From JBQTKD01 sp963703165 (GTDB lineage: Bacteria > Actinomycetota > Actinomycetes > Sporichthyales > Sporichthyaceae), in contig OY969798.1 in assembly GCA_963703165.1 (NCBI GenBank), positions 2,232,001 through 2,296,000 on the forward strand: a DNA stretch of 64,000 nt, in the 5' to 3' direction. Positions within the stretch are counted from its first letter, which is position 1; the number at the start of each line of letters is the position of its first letter. The notes beneath the pieces were generated by a model. That model ran no database searches. It was not told the DNA's origin and saw only the letters and a program-made list of their open reading frames with translations. The translations under genes were made by a program, and so were the position numbers. Shown here one piece after another: positions 1 to 8,482 of the stretch.

Positions 1-2
1 AT

Positions 3-299
3 CTCTCGGCGAATCTGCATCGCTCCGACCTGACCGCCCCGCGGGTGGCGCGACATGTGGGCATCTCCGTGCGCAAACTGCACGGCCTCTACGAGCACAC
101 CGAGGAGACCTTCGCCCAGACCGTCCGCTCGCTCCGCTTGGCGGCATGCGCACGCGAACTGGCGGCAGATACCGGCAACCGCACGCTGACGGACACGGCG
201 ACCCGCTGGGGGTTCGCCGACCTGTCACACCTCAACCGCACGTTCCGCGCCCGCTACGGCTGTCTGCCCTCGGAGTACCGCGCCGCCGCCGGCCACTGA
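3..299 (+). CDS. AraC-family transcriptional regulator, C-terminal DNA-binding domain (5' truncated by window edge)
   Basis: The frame is open to the left edge, so the N-terminal part lies outside the window; a GTG at 45 is only an internal codon. What is visible is an AraC/XylS double helix-turn-helix: a first helix pair ending in SVRKLHGLYE, then the second HTH with ATRWGFADLSHLNRTFRARYG and the terminal P-S-E-Y-R motif typical of the family end. It would bind DNA and probably activate transcription of a nearby or distal gene; the ligand-binding domain is not visible, so no effector can be proposed. It is followed by a strong inverted repeat and a convergent oxidase gene, so the two are not co-transcribed. 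Confidence 0.85.
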   Translation, partial: LSANLHRSDLTAPRVARHVGISVRKLHGLYEHTEETFAQTVRSLRLAACARELAADTGNRTLTDTATRWGFADLSHLNRTFRARYGCLPSEYRAAAGH

Positions 300-317
300 C
301 CGAACCGGACCACCGCT

Positions 318-363
318 CTGTCAGCCCGCAGCCTGCCGTGTCAGCCCTGCTGCGGGCCGACAG
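318..363. terminator. Bidirectional hairpin between convergent genes
   Basis: Arms 318-332 and 349-363 are complementary over 15 bp with one G-T type mismatch and a 16-nt loop. The hairpin sits between the ends of the AraC-family gene and the convergent oxidase gene, the expected place for a shared terminator. No long T-run follows on either side, so it may be a Rho-assisted or hairpin-only terminator. Confidence 0.55.
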
Positions 364-399
364 ACGCCGCTGAGGGACGTCATCCCGCAGCAGGAGGGG

Positions 400-1758
400 T
401 CAGACGATGACCCCGGGGTTCAGGATGCCCTGCGGGTCGAAGGCGACCTTGATGCGGGTGGTCAGCGCGACGACGTCCTCGCCGACCTGATCCACCAACC
501 ACGGCCGCTTCAGGGTGCCGATGCCGTGCTCGCCGGTGATCGTGCCACCCAACGAGATCGCGAGGTCCATGATCTCGCCGAACGCGGCCTCGCCCGCGGC
601 CACCGAGGCCGGGTCGGTCGGGTCGACGATCAGCAGCGGGTGGGTGTTCCCGTCGCCGGCGTGCGCGATCAGCGCGATCTCCACCCCGTGGGCCGCGCCG
701 ATGCGGTGCACCCCGTCGACCAGGTCGGGCAGGCGGGGCAACGCGACACCGACGTCCTCGAGCAGCAACTTTCCGCGGCGTTCGGCCGCGGGGATGGCGG
801 CGCGACGGGCCACGACGAACTGTGCGCCCTCGGCCGGGTCGGCGGTGGCGACGACCTCGGTGGCCCCGGCCTTCTCCAGCAGTTCGACCATCAGGGCGAG
901 TTCCCGCTCCCCGGCCTCGCCACCGGCGTCGGTCTGGGCGACCAGCAGCGCCGCGGCGGTGCGGTCCAGCCCCATCTTGAGCATGTCCTCGACGCAGTTG
1001 ATCGCGACGGAGTCCATGTACTCCAGCACGGCCGGGCGCATCGCGGCGGTGATCGCGAGCACTGCCGCGGTCGCGGCCGCGTCGGTCGGGAAGGTCGCGA
1101 CGGCGGTCGCGGCGGGCGGCTGCGGCGGGAGCAGACGCAGCGTCACTTCCGTGACCACACCGAGGATTCCCTCGCTGCCGACCATCAGTTTCACGAGGGA
1201 CAACCCGGCGCTGTCCTTCAGTCGCACCCCACCCAGGCGGATCGCTGTGCCGTCGGCCAGGACGACCTGCAGTGCCATGACGTAGTCCGACGTGACGCCA
1301 TACTTCACGCAACACAACCCGCCGGCGTTGGTCGCGACGTTCCCGCCGATGGAGCAGATCTCGAACGAGGACGGATCCGGGGGGTACCAGAGCCCCGCGT
1401 CCGCGACGGCAGCTTTCACCTCGGCGTTGAGCAGGCCGGGCTGCACGACCGCGGTACGGGTGACCGGGTCGATCTCGATCGCGCGCATCCGTTCTGTGCA
1501 CAGCACGATGCCGTCGCTGCGGGCGGTGCTCCCACCGGACAGAGAGGTCCCGGCGCCGCGGGTGATCACCGGGATGCCGTGCGCACTGGCCCACCGCAAC
1601 GCGGTCTGCACGTGCTCGGTGGACTCGGCCCGCACCACGGCGAGCGGGACGCCGGCGTTCGGGTCGAAGGCCCGGTCCATGCGGTACTTGTCCACCCGGT
1701 CCGCGTCGGTGATGACGACGTCGGGACCGAGAGCGGCGACCAGATCTGCTACTAGCAT
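400..1758 (-). CDS. FAD-linked oxidase (GlcD/D-lactate dehydrogenase family)
   Basis: A 452-residue flavoprotein of the FAD-binding type 4 family with C-terminal FAD-linked oxidase domain, the family of glycolate oxidase subunit GlcD and D-2-hydroxyacid dehydrogenases, which oxidise 2-hydroxyacids to 2-oxoacids. The FAD-binding loop GAGTSLSGG is at about residues 68-76 and SIGGNVATNAGG at 136-147; the C-terminal HAGDGNTH (about 366) and GTITGEHGIG motifs of the substrate/metal region are intact. The ATG at 1758 is chosen because it overlaps the stop of the upstream peptidase gene by 7 bp and has a GAGG-type ribosome site about 9 nt upstream; this implies translational coupling at the end of the holB operon. 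Substrate (glycolate, D-lactate or another 2-hydroxyacid) cannot be told from sequence. Confidence 0.9.
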   Translation of the reverse strand: MLVADLVAALGPDVVITDADRVDKYRMDRAFDPNAGVPLAVVRAESTEHVQTALRWASAHGIPVITRGAGTSLSGGSTARSDGIVLCTERMRAIEIDPVTRTAVVQPGLLNAEVKAAVADAGLWYPPDPSSFEICSIGGNVATNAGGLCCVKYGVTSDYVMALQVVLADGTAIRLGGVRLKDSAGLSLVKLMVGSEGILGVVTEVTLRLLPPQPPAATAVATFPTDAAATAAVLAITAAMRPAVLEYMDSVAINCVEDMLKMGLDRTAAALLVAQTDAGGEAGERELALMVELLEKAGATEVVATADPAEGAQFVVARRAAIPAAERRGKLLLEDVGVALPRLPDLVDGVHRIGAAHGVEIALIAHAGDGNTHPLLIVDPTDPASVAAGEAAFGEIMDLAISLGGTITGEHGIGTLKRPWLVDQVGEDVVALTTRIKVAFDPQGILNPGVIV

Positions 1759-3353
1759 TCCGTCCCGTCCTCGGGGGGAGTACCGGTGACCAGGTACTTG
1801 TCCACGGCCTTCTCGATGCAGGCGTTGCCCGAACCGTACGCGGTGTGTCCCTCGCCCTTGCGGGTGAGCAGCACGCCGGACTCCAACTCTTCCGCGAGGT
1901 TTACCGACCACTGGTACGGGGTCGCCGGGTCGTTGGTCGTACCGAGCACCAAAATCGGCGGGGCCCCGGGCGCGGTCACCGGCCCGGGCTGCACGTCCGA
2001 CTTCACTGGCCAGTAGTTGCACGGCAGCACACCCCACGCGATGAACGCCCCGAACAGCGGCGAGGCCTCGAGCAGGGTCGGCAGGGTCTTACGGATGTCC
2101 GCCTCGGCCGAGGGACCGGGGTGGTCCAGGCAGTTGACCGCGTAGATGGACTCGGCGCTGTTGTCCGCGTAGGAACCGTCGGCCTGGCGGCGGGTGTATT
2201 CGTCGGCCAGTTCCAGCAGTCCTGAGCCGTCCCCTGCGTAGGCCGCGACCAGTCCCGCACGCAACTGCGGCCACCGGAACTCCGCGTACATCCCGGCCAG
2301 CAGGCCGAGGGTGGCCATCGCCTCGTTGACGTCGCGACCGGACGTCGTGTTCAGCGGGCGGGAGTCGGTGCGCTTGAGCAGTGCGGCCAGGCGGCTGCGG
2401 ACCTCGCCGTCGGACTTGCCCAGCGCGCACGGCTTCGTCGTGAGGCAGTCCTTCACAAACGCACCGAACGCGACCTCGAATCCCTTGGTCTGCCCGAGCA
2501 GGATCTCCTCGCCGGTCAGCGCCGGGTCGACGACACCGTCGAGGACCATGCGTCCGATGCGGGTGGGGAACAGCCGCGCGTAGGTGGCGCCGATGAAGGT
2601 GCCGTAGGAGAAGCCGAGCCAGTGCAGCTTCTTGTCGCCGAGCACCGCGCGCAGCACGTCGACGTCCCGGGCCACCGAGACCGTGTCCACGTGCGCGAGC
2701 AGCGCACCGCTGCGCTCCTCGCAGCCGGCGGCCAACGCCTCGGCCTGCTTGATCACGTCGGCGACGTCGGCGTCGTCGTCCGGGGTCGGGTCGGCGGCCA
2801 ACGCCTTGTCCAGCTGACGGTCCGTCAGGCAGTCGAGCGGGGCGCTGGACCCGACGCCGCGGGGGTCGAAGCCGATCAGGTCGTAGCGGGCGCGCACCTC
2901 GGTGCCGAAGCCCGGAGCGATCGCGGACAGGTACTCGACGCCCGAGGCTCCCGGTCCGCCGGGGTTGGTCAGCAGCGAGCCGATCTTCGACCCGGGCCTG
3001 CCGGCACGCAGTCGGTTCACGGCCAGCTCGATGCTCTCCCCATCGGGGTTGGCCCAGTCCACCGGCACGGTCACCTTGGTGCACTGGAAGCCGCCGCCAC
3101 AGGCCCGCCAGGTCAACTCCTGGTCGTAGAACTCCTTCAGCGCCGGGTCCTGCGCCGGGTCCTCGGTCAATGCCCCCGACGCCGTGGCACTCGGGGTCGC
3201 CGACGGCTCCGCGCCGGCCGGGACGGTCGCGGCGGGGGTCTGCCCCGGCGCCGCGTCGGGCAGCGGGTCGGACCCACCGCACGCGGCGAGCACCGACAGC
3301 GCCGCGGCGACGGCCACCGCTCGGGCGGAGCGGCGGCGCGAGGTCATGAGCAT
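1752..3353 (-). CDS. Secreted lipoprotein alpha/beta hydrolase, tripeptidyl-aminopeptidase (SlpD/SlpE) family
   Basis: A 533-residue alpha/beta hydrolase of the Streptomyces tripeptidyl aminopeptidase family, predicted to release short peptides outside the membrane. The N-terminus is a lipoprotein signal (lipobox LAAC, lipidated Cys25). The nucleophile elbow GFSYG puts the catalytic Ser at 249; the TAP-like C-terminal domain supplies Asp (GTTNDPATPY, about 475) and His (GEGHTAYG, about 503). Oxyanion-region motif NPGGPGASG and GFDPRGVGSS are conserved. It is a tandem paralogue of the next gene upstream. Two starts are possible, 3353 and 3347; AAGGA lies 8 nt before 3353, which is preferred although 3347 makes an ATGA overlap with the upstream stop. 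Exact peptide specificity is unknown. Confidence 0.9.
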   Translation of the reverse strand: MLMTSRRRSARAVAVAAALSVLAACGGSDPLPDAAPGQTPAATVPAGAEPSATPSATASGALTEDPAQDPALKEFYDQELTWRACGGGFQCTKVTVPVDWANPDGESIELAVNRLRAGRPGSKIGSLLTNPGGPGASGVEYLSAIAPGFGTEVRARYDLIGFDPRGVGSSAPLDCLTDRQLDKALAADPTPDDDADVADVIKQAEALAAGCEERSGALLAHVDTVSVARDVDVLRAVLGDKKLHWLGFSYGTFIGATYARLFPTRIGRMVLDGVVDPALTGEEILLGQTKGFEVAFGAFVKDCLTTKPCALGKSDGEVRSRLAALLKRTDSRPLNTTSGRDVNEAMATLGLLAGMYAEFRWPQLRAGLVAAYAGDGSGLLELADEYTRRQADGSYADNSAESIYAVNCLDHPGPSAEADIRKTLPTLLEASPLFGAFIAWGVLPCNYWPVKSDVQPGPVTAPGAPPILVLGTTNDPATPYQWSVNLAEELESGVLLTRKGEGHTAYGSGNACIEKAVDKYLVTGTPPEDGTEC

Positions 3354-4900
3354 GTGGTTCCGTCCTTGGGCGCTTTACCGGCGAGCAGGTACCGATCGAC
3401 GGCGGCGTCGATGCATCCGTTCCCGCGACCGTAACCCGTATGCCCGTCGCCGGTGCGCGTCAACAGCACTCCGGACTCGAGTTGTGCCGCGAGTGCCTTC
3501 GCCCACGCGTACGGAGTGGCCGGATCGTGCGTGGTCCCGACCACCAGGATCGGGGCGGCGCCATGCGCCCGGACCGCCCCGACGACCGGCGCGGGCACCG
3601 GATCGGGGAAATGCGCGCAGGCCACGCCGGCCCAGGCGATCTGCGGTCCGAAGACCTTCGACGCCGCGATCAGGCCCGGCAACGCGGCGCGGGCGTCGGC
3701 CGGGGTCTCCTCGCCGATGTGGTGGTCGAGGCAGTTGACGACGTAGTTGGCCTCGTTCGAGTTGTCCTTGAACGCCCCCGCGCCAGTACGTGCCAGCAAC
3801 GTGTCGGCGAGGGTCAGCAGCCCCCGGCCGTAGCCGTCGAAGGCCTCCGCGATCGCGCGCAGCCCCTGCTCCCACAACGCCGGGGAATACATGACGTAGG
3901 CGATCCCCGCGAGGGCGTCGGCCTCGGTGAGCACCCGGCCACCCCCGACCGACAGTGGTTCGGCGTCCAGGTCCGCGAACAGGGCCACGAGTTCTCCGGA
4001 GATCGCCGCGGCGGAGTCCCCGAGTGGGCAGTCGCGACGCAGGCAGTAGGCCGCGAGGCGCTCCAGCACGGCCTGGAAGGAGACCGCCTCGGTGTGCAAC
4101 AGGTCGGCAGCGCCCAGCGAGGGGTCCAGCGCGCCGTCGAGCACCAGGCGACCCACCCGGGCAGGGAACATGCCGGCGTAGAACGCACCGAGGTACGTGC
4201 CGTAGGAGAAGCCGAGGTAGGTCAACTTCTCCTCGCCGAGTACAGCGCGCAGCACGTCGAGATCGCGGGCCACCTCGCGGGTGCCGACGTGGGCCAGCAG
4301 ATCCCCGGTGCGTTCGCGGCAGGCGGCGGCGAAGTCCCGGGCGGACTCGGCCAGCGCGGTGACCTCGGCGTCGTCGTCGGGTGTCGGGTCCGCGGTCAGG
4401 AAGGCGTCCAACTCGGCGCCCGAGGGCAGGCACCGCACCGGCGAACTGTCGCCGACGCCGCGCGGGTCGAACCCGACGAGGTCGAAGCGGTCGAGCAGCG
4501 CGGGGCTGAACACCTCGTCGACGGAGCGAACGAGGTCCACGCCGGAGGAACCCGGCCCGCCAGGGTTGATGAACAGCGTCCCGATGCGCTCGTGCTGGTG
4601 CTCCGCCGCGTGGCGCATCAGAGCGACCTGGATGCGCGGCCCGTCCGGCCGGGCCCAGTCCACCGGGACGTCGACCTTGGTGCAGTCGAAGCCGGTCTCG
4701 CACGGCGCCCAGCTCGGCCGCTGCGTGTAGAAGGCAGCGAACGCCTGGTCGGCGGCGGGCTCGGGGGACAGCGCCTCCACCGCCGGCGGGCCGGACCAGT
4801 GGGCAGGTTCGGGCTCCGCGGCAGGCGAGGACCCTCCCCCGCACCCGGCCAGCAGGACAGCGCCGGCGGTCAACCCGGCGGCGAGGGCTACCGACCTCAC
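3344..4900 (-). CDS. Secreted lipoprotein alpha/beta hydrolase, tripeptidyl-aminopeptidase (SlpD/SlpE) family, paralogue
   Basis: A 518-residue paralogue of the neighbouring hydrolase, with the same architecture: lipoprotein signal ending LLAGC (Cys20), alpha/beta hydrolase core with NPGGPGSSG and GFDPRGVGDSSP, nucleophile elbow GFSYG (Ser232), and a TAP-like C-terminal domain with GTTHDPATPY and GDGHTGYG giving the acid and histidine. It should act on peptides at the outer face of the membrane. The GTG at 4900 overlaps the holB stop as GTGA (4897-4900), and its own stop overlaps the downstream paralogue, so all are co-translated. Coupling two exported peptidases to a DNA polymerase subunit gene is known from Streptomyces, where similar hydrolases follow the tmk/holB genes. 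Confidence 0.9.
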   Translation of the reverse strand: MRSVALAAGLTAGAVLLAGCGGGSSPAAEPEPAHWSGPPAVEALSPEPAADQAFAAFYTQRPSWAPCETGFDCTKVDVPVDWARPDGPRIQVALMRHAAEHQHERIGTLFINPGGPGSSGVDLVRSVDEVFSPALLDRFDLVGFDPRGVGDSSPVRCLPSGAELDAFLTADPTPDDDAEVTALAESARDFAAACRERTGDLLAHVGTREVARDLDVLRAVLGEEKLTYLGFSYGTYLGAFYAGMFPARVGRLVLDGALDPSLGAADLLHTEAVSFQAVLERLAAYCLRRDCPLGDSAAAISGELVALFADLDAEPLSVGGGRVLTEADALAGIAYVMYSPALWEQGLRAIAEAFDGYGRGLLTLADTLLARTGAGAFKDNSNEANYVVNCLDHHIGEETPADARAALPGLIAASKVFGPQIAWAGVACAHFPDPVPAPVVGAVRAHGAAPILVVGTTHDPATPYAWAKALAAQLESGVLLTRTGDGHTGYGRGNGCIDAAVDRYLLAGKAPKDGTTCS

Positions 4901-6063
4901 CGCAACGCCAGGTTCATCGTCTCGACGGTGAGCAACTGCGCGGCGTTGGCTGCCAACGCCTCGCGGGCGGCGAGCACCGCCTCGATCCGACGCAGCGTCA
5001 GTTCCGGCGTTCCCGCGGCGGCGAGCTGCTCGACGGCATCGGCCCGGTCCGGGTGAATGGGGGCGACCGGTGCGCCGAGCTGACGCGCGAGGACGTCACG
5101 GTGCAACGCGACGAGGTCGACGAGGGCCCGGTCCAGTCCGTCGCGCTGCGCTCGGGTGGCTCGGGTCTTCTGGCGCTTCTCCAGGTCCTTCAGCGCCCCT
5201 GCGGCGCCCGGGGGCTGCTTGCTCCCCGTCCCGAGCCCGAGGGTCGTGCGCAGTTGCTCCCGCTCGGCGGCGTCGATGGTCTCCGAGGCCGCGGCGACGT
5301 CGGCCTTGACCGCCTCCAGCAGCGCCTCGGCCGAGGCGAGACACCCGTGCACGGTGCGCAGCCGGGTCGCGGCGTCCAGCACTGCGGCGCGGCGCTGCCG
5401 GGCGGCCGGGTCGCCGGCGAGGCGTCGGGCTCGACCGATGTGGCCCTGCGAGGCCGCGGCGGCCATGGTCGCGAGCTCGTCGGGTACGCCCTCGCCCCGC
5501 AGCAGTTCCGCCACGTCGGCGGCGCTGGGCGTGACCAGGTGCAGGAACCGGCAGCGCGAGCGGATCGTCGGCAGCACATCCTCCGCGGAGGGGGCGCACA
5601 GGATCCACACCGTGCGCGGCGCGGGTTCCTCGATCGCCTTGAGCAGGACGTTGGCGGCGCCGTCGGTGAGCCGGTCGGCGTCCTCGAGCACGAACACCTG
5701 CCACCGTCCACCGGCCGGGGACAGGGCGGCCCGACGCACGACCTCGCGGGTGTCCTTGACGCCGATGCTGAGCATCTCCGTCGCCATCACCTCGACGTCG
5801 GCGTGCGAGCCGCCGAGCACCGTGTGGCACTCGGCGCAGTGCCCACAGCCGTGCTGCTTGCACTGCAAGGCGGCCGCGAATGCCCGCGCGGCGGTCGACC
5901 GCCCGGACCCGGGCGGACCGGTGATCAGCCAGGCGTGGGTCATCGAGTCGCCGGTCACCGGTGCGGCATCGGACGCGGTCAGCCGCGCCGCCGCATCCCT
6001 CGCTGCAGTGCTCAACAGCGAGACCGCGTGCGGCTGACCGACCACTTTCGCCCACACGCTCAT
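4897..6063 (-). CDS. holB: DNA polymerase III delta' subunit
   Basis: A 388-residue clamp-loader AAA+ subunit. The P-loop region reads GPPGSGRSTAA (about 49-59) with Arg in place of the Walker A Lys; delta' subunits need not hydrolyse ATP, so this is not necessarily a defect. Four cysteines (68, 73, 76, 79; CxxxxCxxCxxC) form the usual zinc site, and sensor-1 region LLKAIEEPAPRTVWIL and SRCRFLHL (SRC arginine-finger motif) follow. With DnaX and delta it opens and loads the beta clamp. It lies 49 bp downstream of the tmk fusion gene and is followed without gap by two peptidase genes. The tmk-holB pairing is the usual actinobacterial order. Confidence 0.93.
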   Translation of the reverse strand: MSVWAKVVGQPHAVSLLSTAARDAAARLTASDAAPVTGDSMTHAWLITGPPGSGRSTAARAFAAALQCKQHGCGHCAECHTVLGGSHADVEVMATEMLSIGVKDTREVVRRAALSPAGGRWQVFVLEDADRLTDGAANVLLKAIEEPAPRTVWILCAPSAEDVLPTIRSRCRFLHLVTPSAADVAELLRGEGVPDELATMAAAASQGHIGRARRLAGDPAARQRRAAVLDAATRLRTVHGCLASAEALLEAVKADVAAASETIDAAEREQLRTTLGLGTGSKQPPGAAGALKDLEKRQKTRATRAQRDGLDRALVDLVALHRDVLARQLGAPVAPIHPDRADAVEQLAAAGTPELTLRRIEAVLAAREALAANAAQLLTVETMNLALR

Positions 6064-6083
6064 CGAGCCGATCGCTCGGGCTT

Positions 6084-6106
6084 CTCACTCGTTCCTCGCT
6101 CGTCGC
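6084..6106. repeat. 23-bp dispersed repeat, copy 1
   Basis: Between tmk and holB a 23-bp segment (beginning CTCACTCG, ending CGTCGC) is identical to 40804-40826, about 35 kb away beside the crp terminator. A shorter 12-bp core (GCGAGGAACGAG on the opposite strand) recurs at 58737-58748 inside a structured intergenic region. It looks like a genome-dispersed intergenic element of unknown role. Confidence 0.6.
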
Positions 6107-6112
6107 GCTCGC

Positions 6113-7636
6113 TCATCCGCGCACCGTCTCCCCCGTCGTGGGATCCAACGACTGGGCCGGGTCCGACGTTCCGACGGCGGGGACCTCCGAGCTCACGCGG
6201 GTCAGGATCTCGACGGCGATCGCGGTCGGGGTCAGGTCCGCGTCGATCACCAGGTAGCGCTTGGGTTCGCGGGCGGCGAGGCCGAGGAATCCCTGGCGGA
6301 CCCGGGCGTGGAACTCCGACGGCTCGGACTCGATCCGGTCCGCGGGGCCGGCGCGGCGGGCCACCGCGACCTGCGGATCGACGTCGAGCACGACGGTCAG
6401 ATGCGGCTGGAGTCCTTGGGTCGCCCAGCGGGACAACCGTTCCACCTCCGCGGGCGAGAGATCCCGGCCGGCGCCCTGGTAGGCGATCGAGGAGTCGACG
6501 TAGCGGTCGGTGATGACCACGGCGGCGCGGCGCAGTGCGGGGCGGATGACGCGTTCGACGTGATCGGCACGGTCCGCGGCGTACATGAGCGCCTCCGCCC
6601 GCGGGGACGGGGCATGGTCGCCGATGTCGAGCAACGCCGAACGCAGGCGCTTGCCCAGGGCCGTCGCGCCGGGCTCGCGGGTGGTCACCACCTCATGTCC
6701 CTGCTCGCGCAGCCACTGCGCCAACCGTTCGACCTGCGTGGACTTCCCGGCCCCGTCACCGCCCTCGAACGCGATGAAGTACCCGCTGGTGATCGGGTCC
6801 GGCTCCGGGGGTTCGTGCCGCGCCGCGGCGAGGACGTCGCGCCACAGCGCGATGCCTTTGCGGTCGTCCATCTGCCGGTAGGCGAAGGCACCGACGACGA
6901 TCGCGATCAGGCCGGCGCCCGCGAAGACGAACGCGGCGCCGCTGTAGGTGACGGCGACGTTCTCGGTGGGCCGGAAGGTCTGGTCGTGGATGCTCGCCGA
7001 GAGCAGCGGCGCCACGGCGAGGGTGGCCACGAGCGTGAGGCGCGCGAGGGACTGCACGAACGAGAAGGTCCGCCCGCGCAGCTCGTCGCTGACCTCCAGG
7101 CCGATGAGCGTCTGCCCGCTGATCCAGGCTGTGCCGCACGCGGTGCCGAGCGCGATCGTCAGCAGCATCACCACCGGCAGGTTCGGCACCGCGGCGATCG
7201 CGACGAGCAGGAACCCGGAGCTGACGACCGCCAGCCCGGAAATGCGCCGCCTGCTCATCCCGGCCAGCAGTTTCGGCCCGACCAGCATCCCGAGGCCAAG
7301 ACCCAGGAACACGGACCCGAAGAGCAGGCCGTAGCCGGGGTTACCGGCGCCGAGACCGCGGACGAACGTCGGTGCCAGACCGACGACGGTGCCCGCGGCG
7401 GCGAAGGCGCCGAGCATGCCCAGCACCAGGCCGCGGATGAGGGTGTTGGTCCCGATGAACTTCCAGCCGTCGATCAGCGTGCGCAGCGGATGCTCGGCCT
7501 TCACGGAGGCGGTGTGCCGGGCCGGGATCTGCAGCGACCAGATGGTCATGGCGCTGACGAGGAAGGTCAGCGCGTTCAGCCACAGCGCCAGGGCCGCGGA
7601 GTTGTCGACGAAGAAGGTGTACTTGGCGCCGAGCAC
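6113..7636 (-). CDS. tmk: Thymidylate kinase domain fused to the C-terminal half of an MFS-type transporter domain
   Basis: The last about 223 residues (from residue 285) are a complete dTMP kinase: P-loop FEGGDGAGKST (290-300), DRY motif (ITDRYVDSS), and a lid region around ARRAGPADR. It phosphorylates dTMP to dTDP. Residues 1-270 are the second half of a major-facilitator-like membrane domain with six or so hydrophobic segments, as in the MFS-Tmk fusions known from actinobacteria. The first half lies upstream in other frames: removing one base near 7658 and one near 7737 joins 6113-8163 into a single 682-residue protein. If the lesions are real, Tmk would have to start internally; if they are sequence errors, the whole fusion is intact. 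It is first in the operon with holB. Confidence 0.85.
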   Translation of the reverse strand: MLGAKYTFFVDNSAALALWLNALTFLVSAMTIWSLQIPARHTASVKAEHPLRTLIDGWKFIGTNTLIRGLVLGMLGAFAAAGTVVGLAPTFVRGLGAGNPGYGLLFGSVFLGLGLGMLVGPKLLAGMSRRRISGLAVVSSGFLLVAIAAVPNLPVVMLLTIALGTACGTAWISGQTLIGLEVSDELRGRTFSFVQSLARLTLVATLAVAPLLSASIHDQTFRPTENVAVTYSGAAFVFAGAGLIAIVVGAFAYRQMDDRKGIALWRDVLAAARHEPPEPDPITSGYFIAFEGGDGAGKSTQVERLAQWLREQGHEVVTTREPGATALGKRLRSALLDIGDHAPSPRAEALMYAADRADHVERVIRPALRRAAVVITDRYVDSSIAYQGAGRDLSPAEVERLSRWATQGLQPHLTVVLDVDPQVAVARRAGPADRIESEPSEFHARVRQGFLGLAAREPKRYLVIDADLTPTAIAVEILTRVSSEVPAVGTSDPAQSLDPTTGETVRG

Positions 7637-8163
7637 ACCGCTGATGAGCGAGAGCAGCGGTGAACAGCCCGGCGGCGATGGGCGCGGAGCCGTAGGCGGT
7701 GACGAGGCTCAGCTGGTTCGCGGACTGCAGCTTGTTCGGCCGGCACCAGGTTCGGGACCGTGGCCTCCTTGGCCGGGATCCAGAACAGGCTGAGGACCTC
7801 GATGAGGAACGTCGCGACCAGCAGCCACCACATGGTGCCGACGATCGGGATCGAGACGAACAGCCCCGCCCGGCCGATGTCGGTCACGATCATCGTCATC
7901 CGCCGGTCCAGCCGGTCCGCGATCACGCCCGCGATCGGCGCGAAGATCAACGCCGGGACCAGCCGCAGGATGAACACGCCCGCGACGGCGTAGTTGGCCT
8001 CGGCCGAGGAGTCGCTGGTCAGCGCCGCGGCCATGGCCGTGGTGGCGAGCAACCCGAGCCAGTCCCCAAGGCTGGACAGGCTGAGCGAGTACCAGAGCCG
8101 ACGGAAGGCCGGCACCGCCAGCGCGGCACGCACACCTGCGTCCCCGACCGCCGAATCGCTCAC
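7637..8163 (-). pseudogene. N-terminal half of the MFS-Tmk fusion, separated by two frameshifts
   Basis: From the GTG at 8163 the frame encodes the first half of an MFS transporter (MSDSAVGDAGVRAALAVPAF..., hydrophobic segments, the MFS loop motif GVIADRLDRR) up to ATVPNLVPAE near 7740. Reading then continues correctly only after skipping one base near 7737 (giving NKLQSANQLSLVTAYGSAP) and another near 7658 (giving LSLISGVLGAKYTFF), which enters the long downstream frame. Two plus-one shifts restore exact triplet phase over 2,051 bases. Because tmk is essential and the protein sequence on both sides is well conserved, assembly or base-calling error is at least as likely as true decay. Confidence 0.75.
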
Positions 8164-8302
8164 CGAATCAGCCTATTCCGCGGGTCCGACGGTCCCCCTG
8201 CGCCGCCGCCAGTCGATCCCGCATCATCGATCAGCCACCCACTGCCGCTCTTGCCCGCCAACCTCGAGGAAGCCTTGCCCCGGTCTCGGCCCCTCTCAGG
8301 CG

Positions 8303-8452
8303 CTCAAGCCGTTCGCCGACGCCGGATGGCGGAAGGCCTCCGACCTGTCGGCCAACGAGCGCATCGGACTGACCTACGAAGCCCAGATCGACGGGCCCGG
8401 CTACAGCGTTGTCGCCAATTCCTCGTACGCCCGGGCGTCGCGGTTCAACTGA
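8303..8452 (+). other. Possible remnant of a coding sequence in the gap between the MFS gene and the toxin gene
   Basis: The 319-bp stretch 8164-8482 has no complete gene. Its middle contains a 49-codon open stretch ending at a TGA (8452) whose translation, LKPFADAGWRKASDLSANER onward, has ordinary amino-acid composition, unlike the Arg/Pro-rich shadow frames seen elsewhere. It has no convincing start. It may be the C-terminal scrap of a lost gene; I do not recognise the family. Confidence 0.3.
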
Positions 8453-8482
8453 ACCGGGTTCGGGACCTCGACCGTTCGGCGG

